From Polyangiaceae bacterium (lineage in GTDB: Bacteria > Myxococcota_A > Polyangia > Polyangiales > Polyangiaceae): a stretch of 36,716 nt of DNA. The notes beneath the pieces were generated by a model. The model searched no databases. It saw only the letters and a list, made by a program, of their open reading frames with translations, and was not told the origin of the DNA. The stretch lies in contig JAJDAH010000261.1 of assembly GCA_029261965.1 (NCBI GenBank), positions 1 to 36,716 on the forward strand. Direction: 5' to 3'. Every line of letters starts with the position of its first letter. Position 1 is the stretch's first letter. This document shows positions 33,128 through 36,716 of the stretch, piece after piece. The position numbers were made by a program, and so were the translations under genes.

Positions 33128-33145
33128 CGGGCCGGCGCCGGCCCG
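33128..33145. other. 18-nt perfect palindrome after the membrane-protein gene
   Basis: CGGGCCGGCGCCGGCCCG is a perfect palindrome, 30 nt after the stop of the upstream gene. It may form an RNA hairpin. It lacks a T-tract. Two further hairpins follow before the next gene: GGTTCG/CGAACC (33169-33186) and CTTTCGC/GCGAAAG (33215-33237). The density of hairpins in this 157-bp intergenic stretch is unusual, and they could be transcript 3' ends or regulatory sites. Confidence 0.4.
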
Positions 33146-33255
33146 AACATCCCTCTGAACGTTCGTGCCGGTTCGCACACCCGAACCAATACCATCGTGT
33201 TCTGGCCGCGCTCCCTTTCGCACCCCCGGCGCGAAAGGCGTATGAAGGTGAGTCC

Positions 33256-33906
33256 ATGACTCGGCAGCCCCCCCACGCGCGCCCATCGTTTTGGGCACTC
33301 GTCGTCGTGGCTGTCACCGTTTCCTCGGGGTGTGAATCCGAGAACGTCGACAAGGGCGAAGCCGAACTCGACCGCGTCAAAACCAACGTCGCAGCGTTTT
33401 CGAGTCGCCTCGCTCAGATCGCGCGCGATCCCGTCGAGCTCGACAAGCTCCACGAGACCCCATGTCCGCCCGAAGAGATCTCCGACAAACACGGCGGTGC
33501 GAAAGTTGCGGTCATGGCCGTGGAGCGCGACGTGCTGCTCTCGTACACGCAACAGGAGTCGGACCGACCGAAGTCCGAACCGCTCCCGTTCCTGACCTCG
33601 AAAGCGTTCCACGCGCTCCCACGACCGCTCCCGAAAACGAGCGAAGAAGCGACGACCGCGCTCGACTCCTTCGAAAAGCTGCAGAAAGGCTACCCCTACA
33701 TCGTCGTCATCGAGGCGACCGAGCTCGACGCTCCCAAAGTGCTCGAGGGTTGGGTGATGGTCTACGACGTGTCGACCGGCAAGCGGCGCTGCGAGGCCCG
33801 CATTCGCACGAAGGGGGTCGGGGCGAAGGACTTCGAGCAGCGCGTGCAAGAGGACATCACCCAAGTCGTCGCCACCATCGGCAAGCAGCTTCGCGTCGAG
33901 TTCTAA
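33256..33906 (+). CDS. Hypothetical lipoprotein
   Basis: 216 residues. Signal MTRQPPHARPSFWALVVVAV, then TVSSGC with lipobox Cys26. The mature part is Glu/Asp/Lys-rich with SSRLAQIARDPVELDKLHET, KVAVMAVERDVLLSYTQQES and KGYPYIVVIEATELDAPKVL; I do not recognise a family. An AAGGTGAG ribosome site lies 5 nt upstream. A short reading frame (ATG AAG GTG AGT CCA TGA at 33242-33259) overlaps the start, perhaps only a consequence of the ribosome site. Its stop overlaps the convergent AgmX-like gene by 4 nt (tail to tail). Confidence 0.7.
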   Translation: MTRQPPHARPSFWALVVVAVTVSSGCESENVDKGEAELDRVKTNVAAFSSRLAQIARDPVELDKLHETPCPPEEISDKHGGAKVAVMAVERDVLLSYTQQESDRPKSEPLPFLTSKAFHALPRPLPKTSEEATTALDSFEKLQKGYPYIVVIEATELDAPKVLEGWVMVYDVSTGKRRCEARIRTKGVGAKDFEQRVQEDITQVVATIGKQLRVEF

Positions 33907-34388
33907 TCGGGCGGCGGCGCGCCTGCGTCGACCCGCGGAAAGTCGAGCGGCAACGCCACGTCGAGGCATCCGCCCGTCGGCGGCGGGAAAGACGAAGCGA
34001 ACCGCGACGTGAGACACTGGTAGAACTCGTCGTCGGCCTCGATCGCTTTTTCGAGCGCTTCGGTTCGGCAAACGTTGCCGGAGCTGCCGATCCGAACGAG
34101 CAAAGAAACGCGCCCGCTCCGTCCGGCCAGGCGAGCTCGTAGCTCGTCGTAGCAGCGGTACGCCGTCTGGCCGCGGTTACGGATCGCCGTGCGGAGGGTG
34201 TCGTCCGCCGAGCCCCGGCAAGCCACCGCGTCGCAGGTCTGTGGGCCGAGCGCGGGCGCGTCCGTCTTTTCCGGCTCTATTGGGGCAGGGCTGGCGAGCG
34301 GCGCGGGCGCGGGTGGAGGGGCCGCGGTCGGTCGGTCGACGGCGCAGCCAACGAGGACGACACCCATGGCGAGCCAAGAAATCTTCAC
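33903..34388 (-). CDS. Lipoprotein with AgmX/PglI-like C-terminal domain
   Basis: 161 residues. Signal VKISWLAMGVVLVGC with lipobox Cys15, then a Pro/Ala linker (about 18-50). The C-terminal domain has CYDELRARLAGRSGRVSLLV (Cys79), GNVCRTEALEKAI (Cys107), YQCLTSRFASSFPPPTGGCL (Cys125, Cys141). This 4-Cys pattern matches the AgmX/PglI C-terminal domain, also at the end of the VIT-VWA protein at 2950-4953. The family is myxobacterial and has been linked to envelope/gliding proteins. Start GTG at 34388 is chosen because it directly precedes the signal; upstream codons are non-signal. Its stop overlaps the gene to the left by 4 nt, and its start is 115 bp from the divergent sulfatase. Confidence 0.78.
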   Translation of the reverse strand: MKISWLAMGVVLVGCAVDRPTAAPPPAPAPLASPAPIEPEKTDAPALGPQTCDAVACRGSADDTLRTAIRNRGQTAYRCYDELRARLAGRSGRVSLLVRIGSSGNVCRTEALEKAIEADDEFYQCLTSRFASSFPPPTGGCLDVALPLDFPRVDAGAPPPD

Positions 34389-34502
34389 GGGCGCGTGGAG
34401 CTTGCCACGGATGCTTGCGCCCCGAGGCAGGAACCCGAACGATTTCCCCCGAACGGGCCGGTCGCGACCGATGGCGCCGGGCGCTACAGTGTGGCGGTCC
34501 CC

Positions 34503-36029
34503 ATGCGCCTCACCCGACTTCATCGGCTCCTCGCCACGCCTCGGCTCTTTGGCCTCTGTCAGCTCTTTGGCCTCCGTCAGCTCCTCGCTATTCGTCGGCT
34601 CGTCGCCGTTCGTCGGGCGGCGGCTCTCGTCGTGGCCGTCGCCGCCGTGGGCTGTAGCGACAGTGGCGCTGGTAGCGGCGGGCCGGCGGACACGAGCCCG
34701 CCGCCCAACGTCGTTTTCATCTTCGTCGACGACCTCGGCTACGGCGATCTCGGTGTCTACGGCTCCGCCGCCGTCAAAACCCCGAACCTCGACGCCATGG
34801 CCGAAAGCGGCGTGCGCTTCACCCAGGGCTACGTGGGCAACTCCGTCTGCACCCCGTCTCGCGCCGTGCTGCTCACCGGTCGCCAAGGCACACGCCAAGT
34901 TCTCGAAGGCACCCTCGGCGGCGTCTACTGGCCGGACTCCACGACCGGCATGGCCCCCGAGCAAGTCACCATCGCCGACGTCGTTTCCGACGCGGGCTAC
35001 AAAACCGCCCTCGTGGGCAAGTGGCACCTCGGCCACGACCCGGAGTTCTTGCCGACCGCGCAAGGTTTCGACGAGTTTTTCGGCCTGCCCTACAGCAACG
35101 ACATGGACCCGCTTCCGCTCATGGAGGGCGAGACCACCATCGACTCGCTAGAAGTCGCCGCCCTCGCGCAAACCCGGCTCGATTCCGACACCAAACAAGC
35201 CACTCTCACCGGCCAGTACACCGACCGCGCCATCCGCTTCATTCGCGAGTCTCACGAGGCCGAGCGACCGTTTTTTCTCTACTACGCCAACAACTTCCCC
35301 CACACGCCGCTCGCCGCGTCCCCCACCTTCGCCGGCACCTCTCCCGCCTGCGAAGACATCGGCGCCACCCAAGGTTGCGGCCTCTTCGCCGACGTCATGG
35401 CCGAGCTCGACTGGAGCGTTGGTGAAATCCTCACCGAGCTAGACACCTTGGGCATCGACGACAACACGCTCGTCGTCTTCACCAGCGACAACGGCGCCTG
35501 GCTACTCTGGGGCCAAGACGGCGGCAGCAACGGCCCGCTCCGCGAAGGGAAATCCTCCACCTTCGAAGGCGGGTACCGCGTCCCCATGATCGCCCAGTGG
35601 AAGGGCACCTACCAACAAGGCACCGTCGAAGACGCCCCCGTCATGATGGTCGACTGGATGAGCACCATCGCCGCCGAAACCGGCGCCGCTCTACCGGAGG
35701 GCCGCACCTTCGACGGCCTGAGCCTCGGCCCGCTGCTCCGCGGCGAAGGCCCCCGCGACCCCAGCCGCGAGCCGTTCCGCATGCTCTACTACCGGAGCGA
35801 CAACGAGACACCGGGCGCCTACCGCGAGGGTAAATGGAAGTACAAAGCCCCCGTCGTCATGGGCGAATCCGTCTACGCCGTCTACGACCACGACGAGCTC
35901 CTGTTCGACCTCGACGCCGACCCGGGCGAGCAAGACGATCTCGCCGCCGCGAACCCCGACATCGTCAGCAGACTCCGCGACGCCATGTTCGCCGCCGACG
36001 CCGAAGCCAAATCGAGCCGCACGCCGTAG
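34503..36029 (+). CDS. Lipoprotein sulfatase (type I, Cys-type)
   Basis: 508-residue sulfatase-family enzyme. From ATG at 34503 the long signal holds about ten Arg over 36 residues, then AAALVVAVAAVGC with lipobox Cys51. Metal ligands Asp76-Asp77 (FVDDLGYGD), the formylglycine motif CTPSR with Cys116, GKWHLG (His175), FPHTP (His267) and SDNG (Asp329, Asn330) are all present, so it should be active after Cys is oxidised by an activating enzyme found elsewhere. The substrate sulfate ester is unknown. The signal is encoded by an 18-bp tandem repeat (34524-34613). An ATG at 34395 would add 36 residues without a signal. Confidence 0.9.
   Translation: MRLTRLHRLLATPRLFGLCQLFGLRQLLAIRRLVAVRRAAALVVAVAAVGCSDSGAGSGGPADTSPPPNVVFIFVDDLGYGDLGVYGSAAVKTPNLDAMAESGVRFTQGYVGNSVCTPSRAVLLTGRQGTRQVLEGTLGGVYWPDSTTGMAPEQVTIADVVSDAGYKTALVGKWHLGHDPEFLPTAQGFDEFFGLPYSNDMDPLPLMEGETTIDSLEVAALAQTRLDSDTKQATLTGQYTDRAIRFIRESHEAERPFFLYYANNFPHTPLAASPTFAGTSPACEDIGATQGCGLFADVMAELDWSVGEILTELDTLGIDDNTLVVFTSDNGAWLLWGQDGGSNGPLREGKSSTFEGGYRVPMIAQWKGTYQQGTVEDAPVMMVDWMSTIAAETGAALPEGRTFDGLSLGPLLRGEGPRDPSREPFRMLYYRSDNETPGAYREGKWKYKAPVVMGESVYAVYDHDELLFDLDADPGEQDDLAAANPDIVSRLRDAMFAADAEAKSSRTP
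34524..34613 (+). repeat. Five-copy imperfect 18-bp tandem repeat in the sulfatase signal
   Basis: Units at 34524-34541, 34542-34559, 34560-34577, 34578-34595 and 34596-34613 align base for base with most differences at a few positions, e.g. CGGCTCTTTGGCCTCTGT and CAGCTCTTTGGCCTCCGT. They encode six-residue units ending in Arg or Cys: RLLATP, RLFGLC, QLFGLR, QLLAIR, RLVAVR. The repeat places Arg at a regular six-residue period before the hydrophobic core of the signal. Such repeats can vary in copy number by slippage. Confidence 0.85.
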
Positions 36030-36033
36030 ACAC

Positions 36034-36114
36034 GCCGGAGCCCCGCGGAGCCCCGCGTCCGAGAGCTCAGACGCCACGCTAGCTCCCCGGCGATCAGTAC
36101 GAGGGGTTCCTCGT
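36034..36114. other. Intergenic repeat and hairpin after the sulfatase gene
   Basis: Right after the sulfatase stop the sequence CCGGAGCCCCGCGGAGCCCCGCG is a direct repeat of a GGAGCCCCGC unit (36037-36056). Further on, ACGAGG (36099-36104) pairs with CCTCGT (36109-36114) around GGTT. Neither has a T-tract. They may mark the 3' end of the sulfatase transcript or the promoter side of the next gene. Confidence 0.3.
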
Positions 36115-36155
36115 CATGACCACCTCGGGCGTCCCAGGTACGATGCCCGCTTCTG

Positions 36156-36716
36156 TTGACCGACTTCGCGCGCACCCCGGCTCAAGCCGCTTTCATCGAG
36201 GAGTTCATCCGCACGGGTCACGCCGACGCGACGTTTCCTCCCTGGTCGGGGGACGTGGTCGAGAGTGGAGTGGCCGCCCGCAACGCATTGCGTTCCGCGC
36301 TGGTCGCCGAGGACCGCTGTCGCCAGATCCCGTTCGCGCTGCCGACCGTTCCTCCGCCCGACGAGCTGCGCGCAATGACGCGTCGCCGCGTAGAGCCAAT
36401 GGTGCGCGGGCTCTTCCCCCGAACCGAGCAGGACATCGTGCTCACCCTCCTCGAGAAGTCCGTCGTGTTCCTGACGCCGGACAATATCGAGCAGGTCCTC
36501 TTCGCCGAGAGCTTCGACCACTCGGCGTGGGATATCGCCAATCTCTACCTGGCAAGCGTTGACGCGGACCTTCTCGGACCCGACGCTCCGGACCTCGCTG
36601 GTATGAGCCAGAAGACGACTTGCTACGTGACCGCCCACTATCTCACCGGGCGTGGCAAGTTCGACGACTTCGTCGTTCACGAGGCTGCGCACATCTTCCA
36701 CAACCACAAGCGCGAG
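36156..36716 (+). CDS. Zincin-like protein, truncated at window edge
   Basis: 187 codons open to the right edge, from a TTG at 36156 (the first usable start after an in-frame TGA at 36117-36119). The protein reads MTDFARTPAQAAFIEEFIRT and contains NIEQVLFAESFDHSAWDIAN, then near the edge FVVHEAAHIFHN with His175-Glu176 and His179, the HExxH zinc-binding motif of zincins. The third metal ligand would lie outside the window. The family is not recognised. A reverse-strand frame across the same span looks like an antisense artefact (Arg/Glu-rich, no motif). No signal peptide is seen at the start; the true start may differ. Confidence 0.75.
   Translation, partial: MTDFARTPAQAAFIEEFIRTGHADATFPPWSGDVVESGVAARNALRSALVAEDRCRQIPFALPTVPPPDELRAMTRRRVEPMVRGLFPRTEQDIVLTLLEKSVVFLTPDNIEQVLFAESFDHSAWDIANLYLASVDADLLGPDAPDLAGMSQKTTCYVTAHYLTGRGKFDDFVVHEAAHIFHNHKRE

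Noticed and set aside
33903-35063. 386-codon minus-strand gene that would extend the AgmX-like lipoprotein upstream
   Set aside because: A clear lipoprotein signal begins at the GTG at 34388. The extra part is repetitive (EELTEAKELTEAKE-like, antisense to the sulfatase repeat) and overlaps the sulfatase gene.
36114-36707. Minus-strand frame of 197 codons at the right edge
   Set aside because: It is antisense to a frame with an HEAAH motif and protein-like order, and its own composition is charged and motif-free.
1-36716. CRISPR array, insertion sequence, integrase or prophage
   Set aside because: No regularly spaced repeats beyond the local 18-bp minisatellite, no transposase or phage protein motifs, and no inverted-terminal-repeat pairs were seen.

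Overview
The window looks like a chromosomal segment of a high-GC member of the Myxococcota, most likely a Polyangia/Sorangium-type relative. The grounds are strong G/C bias at third codon positions, many lipoproteins with Gly- or Pro-rich linkers, a Myxococcus-type cysteine-rich repeat, two AgmX/PglI-like C-terminal domains, a myxobacterial-type V4R-like protein, a REC-DUF4388 regulator and a CheA/CheW/MCP cassette. I see no insertion sequence, phage gene, integrase, CRISPR array or tRNA. Taxonomy is inferred from protein style and was not tested.

Left part (1-8359). A partial UMP kinase gene (pyrH, minus strand) is divergent from a lipoprotein PpiC-type prolyl isomerase whose end overlaps a lysine 2,3-aminomutase. 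Next come a secreted VIT-VWA-AgmX protein, a DUF2277 gene divergent from a single-HKD PLD-family enzyme, an acyl-CoA carboxylase beta subunit and a V4R-like protein.

Middle (8376-19253). A long coiled-coil protein with an FG-repeat acidic N-terminus and a C-terminal membrane anchor is followed by the gene for the signal-recognition-particle RNA, with its own weak terminator. A tightly overlapping five-gene operon then runs on the minus strand: MerR-type regulator with four paired cysteines, DUF2203 protein, GTP cyclohydrolase I, SDR reductase, Lon-N-domain protein. A lipoprotein and an MlaE permease overlap by 4 nt. On the plus strand are a rhomboid protease, cysS and a Gly-rich lipoprotein. 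A bidirectional terminator separates the last of these from a metallophosphoesterase.

Right part (19401-36716). After a hypothetical gene, a minus-strand operon runs rimI-pyrK-pyrD-HAD hydrolase-lipoprotein. Beyond it lies a compact chemosensory cassette (REC-DUF4388, CheW-like, soluble MCP, CheA with two Hpt domains) downstream of aspS. Then come a DUF2723-like polytopic membrane protein, two tail-to-tail lipoprotein genes, a lipoprotein sulfatase whose signal sequence is built from an 18-bp tandem repeat, and a truncated gene at the edge that encodes an HEAAH zincin-like motif.

Many adjacent genes overlap by the 4-nt patterns ATGA, GTGA or TTGA, or by 1 nt as TGATG. Several true starts are therefore GTG or TTG, and those overlaps were used to choose starts. 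The most interesting candidates for new biology are the overlapping chemosensory cassette, the MerR-folE-SDR-LonN operon, the FG-repeat coiled-coil protein and the VIT-VWA-AgmX protein. All functional links beyond family membership are inference.
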